A stretch of DNA of 64,000 nt from Actinocatenispora sp963815125 (GTDB lineage: Bacteria; Actinomycetota; Actinomycetes; Mycobacteriales; Micromonosporaceae). The position numbers and the translations under genes are program-made. Each line of letters begins with the position of its first letter. The stretch's first letter is position 1. Below the pieces are notes generated by a model, which did not search any database, was not told the DNA's origin, and saw nothing but the letters and a program-made list of their open reading frames with translations. Below are positions 53,396 through 62,049 of the stretch, piece after piece. The DNA is taken from NCBI GenBank assembly GCA_963815125.1, contig CAWFFM010000003.1, positions 124,001-188,000 of the forward strand, given 5' to 3'.

Positions 53396-54565
53396 GTGAC
53401 CCAGTTGACGCAGCCTGGTGGTGCGGGCGAACCGACCGGTGCGACCGGGTCAGCGACCGGCCCGCGGGCCGGCACGGTGCCGTGGTCCGGCAGCGCGGGG
53501 CGCCCCCGTCGGCGGGGCTCCAGCTACGCCGACGCCGGGGTGAACATCGAGGCCGGTGAGCAGGCCGTCGAGATGATGAAGGCCAAGGTCCACAAGACCT
53601 TCCGGCCCGAGGTGGTCGGCGGCATCGGTGGATTCGCCGGGCTCTTCGCGCTGGACACCACGAAGTACCGCAAGCCGCTGCTGGCGTCCTCGACCGATGG
53701 TGTCGGCACCAAACTGGTGATCGCCCAGCAGATGGGCATCCACGACACGGTCGGCGTCGACCTGGTCGCGATGGTCGTCGACGATCTGGTGGTGTGCGGG
53801 GCCGAGCCGCTGTTCCTGCAGGACTACGTGGCCTGCGGCGAGGTCGTACCGGAACGGATCGTGGAGATCGTCGCTGGTATCGCGGACGGTTGTCGGTACG
53901 CGGGCTGTTCCCTGGTCGGCGGCGAGGTCGCCGAACACCCCGGCATGCTGCGTCCCGACGAGTACGACATCTCCGGCACCGGCATCGGTGTGGTCGAGGC
54001 CGACCAGGTGCTCGGCGGCGACCATGTCCAGGTCGGTGACACGCTCATCGCGCTCGGCTCCTCCGGACTGCACTCCAACGGTTTCTCCCTGGTCCGGCAC
54101 GTGCTGCTCGGTGCCGGTCGGATGAAGCTCGACACGGTCATCGACGACCTGGGCAGCCAGCGCACGCTCGGCGAGGAACTGCTCGTACCGACCCGCATCT
54201 ACGCGCAGGACTGCCTGGCGCTGATCCGGGAGTGCGACGTGCACGCCTTCGCCCACATCACCGGCGGCGGCATCCCCGGCAACCTGGTGCGTTCCCTGCC
54301 CGAGCACCTCGATGCGATCGTGGACCGGTCCAGCTGGCGCCCGCAGCCGGTGTTCGACCTGGTCGCCACGAAGGGCCGGATCGACTCCGACGAGATGGAG
54401 CGCACCTTCAACCAGGGTGTCGGCATGATCGCCATCGTCGGCCCGGCCGACGTCGACCGCGCGATCTCGCTGCTGGCCGCGCACGAGGTCGACGCCTGGG
54501 TCCTCGGCGAGATCATCGAGGGCAGCGGCCACGTACAGATGCTCGGTTCGCACACCCGCGGCTGA
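53396..54565 (+). CDS. purM: FGAM cyclo-ligase (AIR synthetase)
   Basis: 389 residues. Core from about residue 43: SYADAGVNIEAGEQAVEMMK, LLASSTDGVGTKL, VDLVAMVVDDLVVCGAEPLF, DGCRYAGCSLVGGEVAEHPGM, FAHITGGGIPGNLVR. An N-terminal extension of about 42 residues is Gly/Ala/Pro-rich and not part of the family. GTG 53396 is chosen for GAGGGGAG upstream; in-frame starts at 53354/53357 overlap purF. Step 5 of purine synthesis. Confidence 0.95.
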   Translation: MTQLTQPGGAGEPTGATGSATGPRAGTVPWSGSAGRPRRRGSSYADAGVNIEAGEQAVEMMKAKVHKTFRPEVVGGIGGFAGLFALDTTKYRKPLLASSTDGVGTKLVIAQQMGIHDTVGVDLVAMVVDDLVVCGAEPLFLQDYVACGEVVPERIVEIVAGIADGCRYAGCSLVGGEVAEHPGMLRPDEYDISGTGIGVVEADQVLGGDHVQVGDTLIALGSSGLHSNGFSLVRHVLLGAGRMKLDTVIDDLGSQRTLGEELLVPTRIYAQDCLALIRECDVHAFAHITGGGIPGNLVRSLPEHLDAIVDRSSWRPQPVFDLVATKGRIDSDEMERTFNQGVGMIAIVGPADVDRAISLLAAHEVDAWVLGEIIEGSGHVQMLGSHTRG

Positions 54566-54657
54566 TGACGTCCGCGTGCTCGCACAGCCCGCCACCGCAC
54601 CGCCGGCCACCGCACCGTCCCGCTACCGCACCGCCGGCCCCCGGTCGCCGCACCGTA

Positions 54658-54803
54658 GTGCATTTTCCCCGAAAGTAACGTTATCTACCTTTTGCTCCGC
54701 CGGGCATTCGGGGAAAATGCACCATACAGGATGCGTCTGAGGTAGATTTTCCCCGAATATTCCTTTCCCAAGGGAGAGCAAAGCGCGCTTTCGGGGAAAA
54801 TGC
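54658..54803 (-). repeat. Double-hairpin intergenic element D
   Basis: Unit 1: GTGCATTTTCCCCGAA (54658-54673) with TTCGGGGAAAATGCAC (54707-54722), perfect 16-bp arms. Unit 2: GATTTTCCCCGAAT (54745-54758) with TTTCGGGGAAAATGC (54789-54803). Loop content read in reverse (CAAAAGGTAGATAAC) resembles the unit-2 loops of A and C, so D is inverted. It sits between the purM stop and the octamer repeats next to tgmB. The 54566-54904 gap has no gene. Confidence 0.85.
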
Positions 54804-54807
54804 CCCC

Positions 54808-54894
54808 AAGGAGCCAAGGAGCCAAGGAGCCAAGGAGCCAAGGAGCCAAGGAGCCAGGAGCCAAGGAGCCAAGGAGCCAAGGAGCCAAGGAGCC
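54808..54894 (+). repeat. Eleven tandem AAGGAGCC octamers
   Basis: Ten full copies and one 7-bp copy (54856-54862) of AAGGAGCC, starting 4 bp after element D and ending 10 bp before the stop of the convergent-side tgmB gene. Likely slippage-prone. Confidence 0.95.
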
Positions 54895-54904
54895 AAGGGC
54901 TGGG

Positions 54905-55867
54905 TCAGCGGCGTGGGGCGGCCGGCGGTGCGGTGAGGGCGTCGGCCAGGGCGGCGCAGATCGGCAGGCCGGTCTCGTGTTCGATCCAGCCCCACTGGCC
55001 ATTGGGGTTGAGGTCCAGGAACACCCAGCTGCCGTCGGGGCGGACGGCGAAGTCCATCGCGGCGAACCGTAGGCCGAGCTCGGCGAGCATCCGGGTGACG
55101 GCGTGCCGGACCTGGGTGGGCACCTCGGCGACCGCGTACTCGACGTTGTCGTAGTCGGAGCGCCAGTCGATGTGCGCATCGGTGGATCGGCCGGTCAGTC
55201 GCGCGGCGAAGAACTGTTCGTCCACCACGGTGAGCCGGATCTCGTGTTCCTTGTCGATCCATTCCTGGAACTGGTGTGCGGTGTAGCGGACGGTTCCGTC
55301 GGTGAGGGCGGCGGCGTCGACCGGGGTGGTGTAGATGAACCGGGGCCCGGCCGGTTCCCGTACGGTCGAGCAGAACGCCTTGTACACGGCGCGGGGCAGC
55401 TCGCCGACGAATCGTCGGGCCGCGGCGGGGTCGTTGGTGATCAGGGTGCGTGGGGTGGTCAGTCCGGCCGCGGTCGCCGCGGCGAGCTGTACGGGCTTGT
55501 ACTCGGCGTGGTCCATCCGGTCCGGCCGGTTCAGCCAGTGCGGTACGGCGGCGAGCAGCCCACCGAAGCCGCCGCGGGCCTCCAGTACGGCCCATTCGTG
55601 GTCGGGCGGGGCGAGTTCGGTACTGACCGCGACACCGCCGGGCCGTCGGTAGTAGCCGGACCGGATGTCGGTCAGTGCGAGTTCCCGGTGCGCGGTACGG
55701 ATCGTTCCGCGCCACCCGCCGTCGAACTCGGCGCAGACCTGGAGCCGTTGGGGGAAGTCGGCCGGGTCGCAGCGGAAGACCGGTACGGACCGGCGGCGCA
55801 GTTCGCTCACGACCAGATCGGCGGTCGGGTCGAGTGGTGCGGTGAGGACCAGTACGGTCCGTTTCAT
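54905..55867 (-). CDS. tgmB: ATP-grasp graspetide macrocyclase (TgmB-like)
   Basis: 320 residues of the ATP-grasp RiPP maturase (MvdD/TgmB) family. N-terminal substrate part VLVLTAPLDPTADLVVSEL... VPVFRCDPADFP, leader contact region, then ATP-grasp: KAFCSTVREPAGPRFIYTTPVD, QFQEWIDKEHEIRLTVVDEQFFAARL, FAAMDFAVRPDGSWVFLDLNPNGQW with metal-binding Asp and Asn. Such enzymes form ester or amide links between Asp/Glu side chains and Ser/Thr/Lys in a precursor. ATG 55867 overlaps the precursor gene stop (ATGA). No transporter or protease gene is nearby. Confidence 0.92.
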   Translation of the reverse strand: MKRTVLVLTAPLDPTADLVVSELRRRSVPVFRCDPADFPQRLQVCAEFDGGWRGTIRTAHRELALTDIRSGYYRRPGGVAVSTELAPPDHEWAVLEARGGFGGLLAAVPHWLNRPDRMDHAEYKPVQLAAATAAGLTTPRTLITNDPAAARRFVGELPRAVYKAFCSTVREPAGPRFIYTTPVDAAALTDGTVRYTAHQFQEWIDKEHEIRLTVVDEQFFAARLTGRSTDAHIDWRSDYDNVEYAVAEVPTQVRHAVTRMLAELGLRFAAMDFAVRPDGSWVFLDLNPNGQWGWIEHETGLPICAALADALTAPPAAPRR

Positions 55868-56127
55868 CGGGACGACTTGTCGTAGATTTCGTCCTCGCGC
55901 GGGGTGCTGCCGCTGGTCTGCAGGGTGACGCTGAGGGAGTGGTCGGTGAGCGGCACCCGCTCGGTGCCGTCCATGGCCGTGGAGATCTGGCGCTCCTCGT
56001 CGTACTCGATCTGGTCGAGGTCGAGGTCGACCGGGTTGCGGGGTGCCCGGGCGAAGCGCAGCCCGAAGGGTCGGCGGCTGTGTCCTGCTTCGGGGTGGTC
56101 CTGCCCGGTGGGTACCGTGGTGTGCAT
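55864..56127 (-). CDS. tgmA: Graspetide precursor peptide (TgmA-like)
   Basis: 87 residues. The leader carries RRPFGLRFARAP (18-29), the family's PFxLRxA recognition motif. The middle part IEYDEERQIS (40-49) is also conserved in GRASP-target RiPPs. The C-terminal region holds hydroxyl residues T61, S64, S66, T68, T71, S72, S74, T75, then acids E78, D79, E80, D83, a pattern suited to side-chain ester rings, then Lys-Ser-Ser-Arg. ATG 56127 follows AGGA. Translationally coupled to tgmB. A methyltransferase, the common third gene, is absent. Confidence 0.88.
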   Translation of the reverse strand: MHTTVPTGQDHPEAGHSRRPFGLRFARAPRNPVDLDLDQIEYDEERQISTAMDGTERVPLTDHSLSVTLQTSGSTPREDEIYDKSSR

Positions 56128-56359
56128 TCCTGACCCCCTGTTACGTTGCTGCCGGTGGCCGTGGGTTCGGGATGGCACAGGCCGTTCGGCCGCGCCCAGC
56201 GATTCGTCCGCTAGTGTCCCCCGCTGTCGAGCGTGCCGTAAACCGTGTGGGTACGGCCAGCCGGATTGTCGCAACTCACCTCGCGTTCTGGCCGTTTTGC
56301 GAGTTTTTACCGACCCTTGCGGCTAGCAATCCGGGGCGTCACAGGATACGAATACCAAC

Positions 56360-57307
56360 GTGGCCTTCGACATCGATGGATTCAAGAACAATTCCGTACG
56401 AGTCAAGTATGACGACGTCGACTACGACGCGTTCCGTGAGCGTCCGCTCTCCCCGGCGGCGCTGCGGACACTTCGCTACATGTCGGACGTGGAAAGTCAT
56501 ACGATCTGCTATCTGCGCGACCTGCTGGTGACGCCGTCCCACAAGGACCCCGAGGTGACGGCATTCCTCACGCACTGGGCGTACGAGGAGTTCTGGCACG
56601 GTGAGGCGCTCGACAAGGTCCTCCGGACACACGGCATGCTCGCCGACTACGCGCACATCCGTGAGGTACGGCTGGCGCAGGGCGTGGCGGACCGGCTCGC
56701 GCCGATCAACCAGGCACTCGCGGCCAACATCATCGGCGAGGACTTCGTCGCCGTACACATGACCTGGGGTGCGATCAACGAGTGGTCGGCGCACGCCGCG
56801 TACGCCCGGATGATCCAGCGCGAGGATCACCCCGAGCTGGGCAAGCTGCTCAAGCGCGTACAGAAGCAGGAGACCCGGCACCTGGCCTTCTACGCCTCGC
56901 AGGCCAAGGATCGCCTGGAACGTTCGGCCAGGGCGCGCAAGCTGACCCGGTTCGCGCTGAAGGCCTTCTGGGCACCGGTGGGCTCGTCGATCCAGCCCAA
57001 GCGGGAGACCGCGTTCGTGCTGAACTACCTGATGGGTGGCGCGGAGGGCAGCAAGTACATCGAGCGCATCGACCGCAAGCTCGATGAGCTTCCCGGTCAG
57101 GAGGGCCTGAACCTGGTCCGCCGGGCCGTCGCGAAGTACGGCGTCGGTCCGGGCGTGGCCGACCGCAAGCGCATGCTGATACACCGGCTCACCGGGCTGC
57201 GCGACGCGGCAGCACCGCGGGCCCGCACCGTGGCCGGTGCGCTGACCCGGCCGGTGGACGTGACGCAGCACGGTTCGGGCAGCAACGAGTCTGCCGCGAC
57301 CGCCTGA
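56360..57307 (+). CDS. Ferritin-like diiron protein
   Basis: 315 residues, all-helical. Metal ligands as in acyl-ACP desaturase/diiron folds: ESHTICYLRDLL, THWAYEEFWHGEAL (EExxH), INEWSAHAAYARM and KQETRHLAFYASQA (ExxH). The C-terminal 120 residues are basic with a Ser/Ala-rich end. Could oxidise or desaturate a small substrate. GTG 56360 has a weak ribosome site. Divergent from tgmA with 232 bp between; whether it belongs to the RiPP locus is unclear. Confidence 0.85.
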   Translation: MAFDIDGFKNNSVRVKYDDVDYDAFRERPLSPAALRTLRYMSDVESHTICYLRDLLVTPSHKDPEVTAFLTHWAYEEFWHGEALDKVLRTHGMLADYAHIREVRLAQGVADRLAPINQALAANIIGEDFVAVHMTWGAINEWSAHAAYARMIQREDHPELGKLLKRVQKQETRHLAFYASQAKDRLERSARARKLTRFALKAFWAPVGSSIQPKRETAFVLNYLMGGAEGSKYIERIDRKLDELPGQEGLNLVRRAVAKYGVGPGVADRKRMLIHRLTGLRDAAAPRARTVAGALTRPVDVTQHGSGSNESAATA

Positions 57308-57447
57308 GGCGATGCGCACGACGACGACCGGCCGGTCCGCCCCACTGTGAACACGGGGCGACCGGTCGATCTACGTCGTCGGACCGTACGACCTTGGCGG
57401 ACCGTACGGTGTCACCGCGCCGGTGACGACCGGACCGGGAGTCTGGA

Positions 57448-57645
57448 TCAGTGGCCGTTGGCGGCGCGCTGGCCGGACTCCTCTTCGTACGGTTCCCCGT
57501 ACTCGTCCATGCCGTCGAAGGTGTCCCCGTCCGAACGACCGGTCCCCAACTCACGCTGCAACGCGTCGAGGTCGGTGTTAGGGGTGTGGTACTTCAGCTG
57601 CCTGGCCACTTTGGTCTGCTTGGCCTTGGCACGGCCGCGCCCCAT
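57448..57645 (-). CDS. DUF3073 family protein
   Basis: 65 residues; MGRGRAKAKQTKVARQLKY start and TDLDALQREL are family hallmarks. Basic N-terminus, acidic C-terminus. Actinobacteria-specific, function unknown. Placed between purM and the amino acid dehydrogenase, as in Streptomyces. Confidence 0.95.
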   Translation of the reverse strand: MGRGRAKAKQTKVARQLKYHTPNTDLDALQRELGTGRSDGDTFDGMDEYGEPYEEESGQRAANGH

Positions 57646-57886
57646 GGCTCGACCCCCTCACGCGGTAATGACGGGGTGCCGGAGGCGACCCCGGTGATTT
57701 AGGCATCTCTCGTGGGTAATACGGTACAGCGCCCGTCGGCGATTCGGCACCTTGGCCCACTGTTCGGTGGGCGCGTCGTGGCCGTGGCGGCAACCCCCGC
57801 CACCCCGGCGCGGTGGCTGTCCGTACCGCGCCACGCCGGGGGTGTCGCAACTCGTTCGTCGTAACGGGTGGGACGGCTGCCGGACG

Positions 57887-58966
57887 CTACCGCCGGGACC
57901 CGGGGAGCATGATGTTGCGCAGCCGGCCGCACTCGGCCATCCGGCGCTCGGCGAGCCGGTCCGCCGCCACCGCCGGTGGCACCCCGTCGGTGTCGGAGAG
58001 CTGGAGGATCTGCCGGGTGGTGTCGTAGATCCTGGTGGCCCGCGACTTGGCCCGCTCGAAGCTGAACCCGTCGATCTCGTCGGCGACCTGGATCACGCCA
58101 CCGGCGTTGACCACGTAGTCGGGGGTGTACAGGATGCTCCGGTCGGACAGCAGTTTTTCGACCCCGACGTGCGCCAGCTGGTTGTTCGCCGCACCACAGA
58201 CGATCTTGGCGCGCAGCGTGGTGACGGTGTCGTCGGACAGCGCCCCGCCGAGCGCGCACGGCGCGTACACGTCGATGTCGCTGCTGATCAGGGCGGGGGT
58301 GTCCGCGACGACGTCGACCTGCGGGTAGGCGGTCCGGACCCAGTCGATCGCGGCCTCGTTGACGTCGGTGACCACGACGTGCGCGCCGTCGGCGGTCAGG
58401 TGCTCGATCAGGATCCGGCCGACCTTGCCGATCCCGGCCACCCCGACCCGGCGGTCGCGCAGTGTCGGAGCGCCCCAGACGTGCTCCGCGGCGGCCCGCA
58501 TGCCCTGGAAGACGCCGAAGGCGGTGAGGATCGACGAGTCGCCCGCGCCGCCGTGCTCGACCGACCGGCCGGTGACGTACCGGGTCTCCTTGGCCACGAT
58601 GTCCATGTCCGCGACGTACGTGCCCACATCGCACGCCGTGTAGTAACGACCGGCCAGCGACTCGATGAACCGCCCGTACGCCCGCAGCAGCGCCTCGCTC
58701 TTGTCGGTGTTCGGGTCTCCCCAGATCACCGCCTTGCCTCCGCCCAGGTCCAGCCCGGCCAGGGCGTTCTTGTACGCCATGCCGCGGGAGAGCTCGAGGA
58801 CGTCATGGATCGCCTCGGCCTCGCCGGAGTACGGGTAGAAGCGGGTGCCGCCGAGGGACGGCCCGAGAGCTGTCGAGTAGATCGCGATGATCGCTTTCAG
58901 CCCGGATTGTTTGTCCTGGCAGAAGACCACCTGTTCGTGGCCGGTGTCGGCGGTGAATACACCCAT
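57887..58966 (-). CDS. Valine/leucine (Glu/Leu/Phe/Val) dehydrogenase
   Basis: 359 residues. LGPSLGGTRFYPY, catalytic Lys in GLDLGGGKAVIWGDP, TACDVGTYVADMDIVAKET, NAD site VGVAGIGKVGRILIEHL, CALGGALSDDT, CGAANNQLA and YTPDYVVNAGGVIQV. Oxidatively deaminates branched amino acids with NAD. Its place near bldC matches vdh of Streptomyces. GC-rich imperfect hairpin around 57790-57850 follows it. Confidence 0.95.
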   Translation of the reverse strand: MGVFTADTGHEQVVFCQDKQSGLKAIIAIYSTALGPSLGGTRFYPYSGEAEAIHDVLELSRGMAYKNALAGLDLGGGKAVIWGDPNTDKSEALLRAYGRFIESLAGRYYTACDVGTYVADMDIVAKETRYVTGRSVEHGGAGDSSILTAFGVFQGMRAAAEHVWGAPTLRDRRVGVAGIGKVGRILIEHLTADGAHVVVTDVNEAAIDWVRTAYPQVDVVADTPALISSDIDVYAPCALGGALSDDTVTTLRAKIVCGAANNQLAHVGVEKLLSDRSILYTPDYVVNAGGVIQVADEIDGFSFERAKSRATRIYDTTRQILQLSDTDGVPPAVAADRLAERRMAECGRLRNIMLPGSRR

Positions 58967-59235
58967 GACTTGCTCCTAGCCTGCTTGGCCGCGCCCTTGT
59001 GGGGCGGTGGCGTACCGCCGGCGGGTGCGCCGGTAGGCCCGAGCGTAGTGCGCGCGGCCGCCCCCGACCGGGCATCAGGTACCGATCTTCTCAGGCCCCG
59101 GTCGGAGCTCTGCGGCGGGACGCCGACCGCCCGGTAACCTCGCGCCGACCAGGCAGCCACCCGTCCGGGCGGCGGAGCGGGGCAGTGGTCACACCGCCCG
59201 GCGGGGCCGTCGGTGGGCGTGGGACGATCGGCGCC

Positions 59236-60114
59236 GTGCCGCCTTTCGCCGCGTACCTCCGGGTGTACGAGCCCCTGATCGCGTTCGAGCGTGCCCGCCA
59301 GCAGCACTGGCGCCGCTACCTCACGGCAGATCGGGCGGTGCCGCAGTCGGTCGGCCCGCGCCGGCAACGCCGGGCCGTGCTCCAGGCGCTGGGTGCCGGA
59401 TGGACCAAGCTGCCTGTGCTGCCGGACGACGCGTACGTGATCACCGACCGGGACATGACCCTCGTCTGCCCCTGGGACCTGCGTATCCAGGTCGCTCAGG
59501 GCGCATTGTCGGCCCGCCACGGGGTACCGGCGGCGATCGCGGATGCGTTCGTTCCGCCGGCGCTGACCGGCGCCGCCGAGCAGGCGGTGTCGGAGTGGAC
59601 GACGGCGGCCAACCCGCTGGGGGACCGGCCGGTCGCGGGCAGCGGCGAGGGTTCGGCGCTGAGCCACGACCAACTGCTGCACGAGTTGGTGTCGGGCTGG
59701 TCGGTACCGGCCCGGTGGTTCGCGTTCGTGGAGTACGACGAGCGGCAGGTGACGCTGGCCGAGGACGACCGGCATCTGCGGTACCGGACGTCGATGGCGA
59801 AGGCACGTCGGCGGGCGCACCGTACGCTCGCGGTCCTACGTCGGACGATCGGTGAGATGGCGCCCATCACGGTCGCGGCCGAATCGGATGTGCGGTGGCT
59901 GGAGGAGTTTCATCCACGTTCCGTGGTCGAACTGGACTACGGAGGGCTCGCATATCTGTTGGGGGACCGGGAGTTGCTCGACGATGACTCTCCGCAGGTC
60001 GTGGCGGATACTTTGGCGGCTCTTGCGCGTGACGATGCTCAGAAGGCCGGCGAGTTGTACTCCCACCTGATCGAACGATGGCGGAAGGTGCAACTGCGTG
60101 AACGACGTAACTAG
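59236..60114 (+). CDS. Conserved hypothetical protein upstream of bldC
   Basis: 292 residues, soluble, with FAAYLRVYEPLIAFERARQQHW at the start and DDAYVITDRDMTLVCPWDLRIQ, ARWFAFVEYDERQVTL, SVVELDYGGLAYLLGDREL later. No domain recognised. A homologue lies at the same place before bldC in other actinobacteria. GTG 59236 lacks a strong ribosome site. Confidence 0.85.
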   Translation: MPPFAAYLRVYEPLIAFERARQQHWRRYLTADRAVPQSVGPRRQRRAVLQALGAGWTKLPVLPDDAYVITDRDMTLVCPWDLRIQVAQGALSARHGVPAAIADAFVPPALTGAAEQAVSEWTTAANPLGDRPVAGSGEGSALSHDQLLHELVSGWSVPARWFAFVEYDERQVTLAEDDRHLRYRTSMAKARRRAHRTLAVLRRTIGEMAPITVAAESDVRWLEEFHPRSVVELDYGGLAYLLGDRELLDDDSPQVVADTLAALARDDAQKAGELYSHLIERWRKVQLRERRN

Positions 60115-60279
60115 CTTTTATGGGATTGATTCGGAAAAATGAGACTTGAATCATCCTGTCGTCCAGTGCAGTTCATCCGTTCGGCCCATGTCGGACATCG
60201 CGGACAGGACGGACCATGGAAGAGCGTTGGCCGGCGGGACCCCGGTCGATCGCTGTGAGTAACCATGGAGGAGTAACCG

Positions 60280-60489
60280 ATGGCATCGCGTACGCACGAA
60301 TCAGAGCCCCTGCTCACCCCGGCTGAGGTCGCCTCGATGTTCCGCGTCGACCCCAAGACGGTGACGCGTTGGGCCAAGGCCGGGAAGCTGAGCGCCATCC
60401 GGACGCTGGGCGGCCACCGTCGCTACCGCGAGTCTGAGGTTCGCGCCCTGCTTCAGGGTCAGATCCCTCAGCAGCGGCAGGGCGACTGA
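60280..60489 (+). CDS. bldC: Developmental regulator BldC
   Basis: 69 residues with a MerR-like winged-helix DNA-binding domain: LLTPAEVASMFRVDPKTVTRWAKAGKLSAIRTLGGHRRYRESEV. Near identical to Streptomyces BldC, which binds direct repeats and delays sporulation genes. GGAGG precedes ATG 60280 at good spacing. Confidence 0.97.
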   Translation: MASRTHESEPLLTPAEVASMFRVDPKTVTRWAKAGKLSAIRTLGGHRRYRESEVRALLQGQIPQQRQGD

Positions 60490-60610
60490 CCCAGCTGCGG
60501 ACACAACGGTCGCGCAGCACGGCGGCAACACACGACCATGTCGTGACGTGACGGGACGTGCCCAGCATCCTGGGGTACGTCCCATCGTCGTATCCGGGCC
60601 CTGACCGGGC

Positions 60611-61945
60611 TCAGTCGTCGAGGTGCTCGGCCGGGTCGCCGTGCGCCAGCGCGGCGAGTACACCGAGGGCGTCGGACAGCGTCCCGGCCGATGGCGTGGC
60701 CAGACCCAGCCGTACCGCGTTCGGCGCACTGCCGCGTTCCACGCAGAATCCCGAGCCCGGGGTGACCGCGATCCCCCGGCGGGCCGCCGCTGCCACGAAC
60801 GCCTCCGCCCGCCACCGGGCCGGCAGCTGCCACCAGCAGAAATAGCTGTACGGGTCGGTCCGTACCGGGAATCCGGCCAGCTCTCGCGCCAGTACCGCCT
60901 GGCGGGCCGCGGCATCCTCGCGTTTCATCAGGCCGATGCGGTGTACGGTCCCGTCGGTCAGCCAGCGGGTAGCCGCCTCCAGTGCGAACCGTCCCGCCAG
61001 CCAGCATCCGGAGCGCAGCGCGGTCGCGACCGCCTCCGACCGCGCCGGCGGCGGTACCAGGAAGCCGACGGTCGACCCGGGCGCCAGGCGCTTGGACAGG
61101 CTGTCGACGTACACCACGTGCCCTGGGGCGAGCGCGGCCAGCGGCGGCAGGTCGGCACCGAGGAAGCGCCAGATGCCGTCCTCGACCGCGCAGAGGTCCA
61201 GCCGTTGCAGCGTCCCGGCGAGTTCGGTCCGCCGGGACAGCGGCATCGTCGTGGTCAGCGGGTTGTGCAGGGTCGGTTGCAGGTACACCGCCCGCAGCGG
61301 GTCGCTGCGATGTGCCGCGGCGACCGCGTCCGGCCGCAGCCCGGCGTCGTCGCAGGCCAACGGCACCAGGGTCACTCCGAGCCGGGACGCGATGGCCCGG
61401 ACCACGGGGTAGGTGACCGCCTCGACGCCGAGTCGCCCGCCGGTCGGTACCAGGGCGGCGACCGCCGCCGCGAGCGCCTGCCGGCCGCTGCCGGCGAACA
61501 GCACGTGGGCCGGGTCCGCAGCCCAGCCCGTACCGGTCAGCAGTTCGGCGGCGGCGGCGCGGGCGGCAGCCGTACCGGTCGCGCCGACCGGCCGCAGGGA
61601 CAGTTCCAGTATGTCGGGGCGCAGCAGCGGGGTCAGGCCGGCGGCCAGCAGGGCGGCCTGACCGGGCACGGTCGGGAAGGTGAGGGTCAGGTCGACCGCG
61701 GTGCCGGACGGTTCGGCGAGAGCGGGCTCGACCGGCCGGCCGAGCCGTACGAAGGTGCCCCGGCCGACCTCGCCGGTGACCAGGCCGCGCCGGGTCAGTT
61801 CCTGGTAGACGCGGTTGGCGGTGGAGTTGGCGATGCCGTGGCGGCGGGCGAAGGCCCGCTGCGCCGGCAGTCGGTCGCCGGGCCGCAGTCGGCCGTCGGC
61901 GATCTCCCCCGCCACCGCGTCGGCGACCCGTCGGTAGTCGTCCAT
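60611..61945 (-). CDS. MocR-type PLP-dependent transcriptional regulator
   Basis: 444 residues. GntR winged helix (RVADAVAGEIADGRLRPGDRLPAQRAFARRHGIANSTANRVYQEL) fused to a type I aminotransferase domain with PLP-lysine in YVDSLSKRLAPGSTVGFLV, and QPTLHNPLTTTM. ATG 61945 has GAGG five bases upstream; GTG 61951 is less likely. Divergent from a LysE exporter gene, with palindromic boxes in between, so it probably controls that exporter. Confidence 0.93.
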   Translation of the reverse strand: MDDYRRVADAVAGEIADGRLRPGDRLPAQRAFARRHGIANSTANRVYQELTRRGLVTGEVGRGTFVRLGRPVEPALAEPSGTAVDLTLTFPTVPGQAALLAAGLTPLLRPDILELSLRPVGATGTAAARAAAAELLTGTGWAADPAHVLFAGSGRQALAAAVAALVPTGGRLGVEAVTYPVVRAIASRLGVTLVPLACDDAGLRPDAVAAAHRSDPLRAVYLQPTLHNPLTTTMPLSRRTELAGTLQRLDLCAVEDGIWRFLGADLPPLAALAPGHVVYVDSLSKRLAPGSTVGFLVPPPARSEAVATALRSGCWLAGRFALEAATRWLTDGTVHRIGLMKREDAAARQAVLARELAGFPVRTDPYSYFCWWQLPARWRAEAFVAAAARRGIAVTPGSGFCVERGSAPNAVRLGLATPSAGTLSDALGVLAALAHGDPAEHLDD

Positions 61946-61967
61946 GTCCACCTCGGTTCATCTATGC

Positions 61968-61998
61968 ATTGCACTCAGTGCAATATAACTATTGCACT
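61968..61998. promoter_or_regulatory. ATTGCACT operator boxes, mocR/lysE promoter
   Basis: ATTGCACTCAGTGCAAT (61968-61984) is a perfect palindrome; a third ATTGCACT lies at 61991-61998, in direct repeat with the first. TATAAC between them is a -10-like element. Fits a MocR binding region. Confidence 0.65.
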
Positions 61999-62049
61999 GA
62001 GGCGGCGTGCTGCATAGCATCGGCACCAGTCGATCTCCGGACGGAGCCC

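Noticed and set aside
54808..54894. Octamer array as a CRISPR
   Set aside because: Units are 8 bp and contiguous with no spacers; no cas genes.
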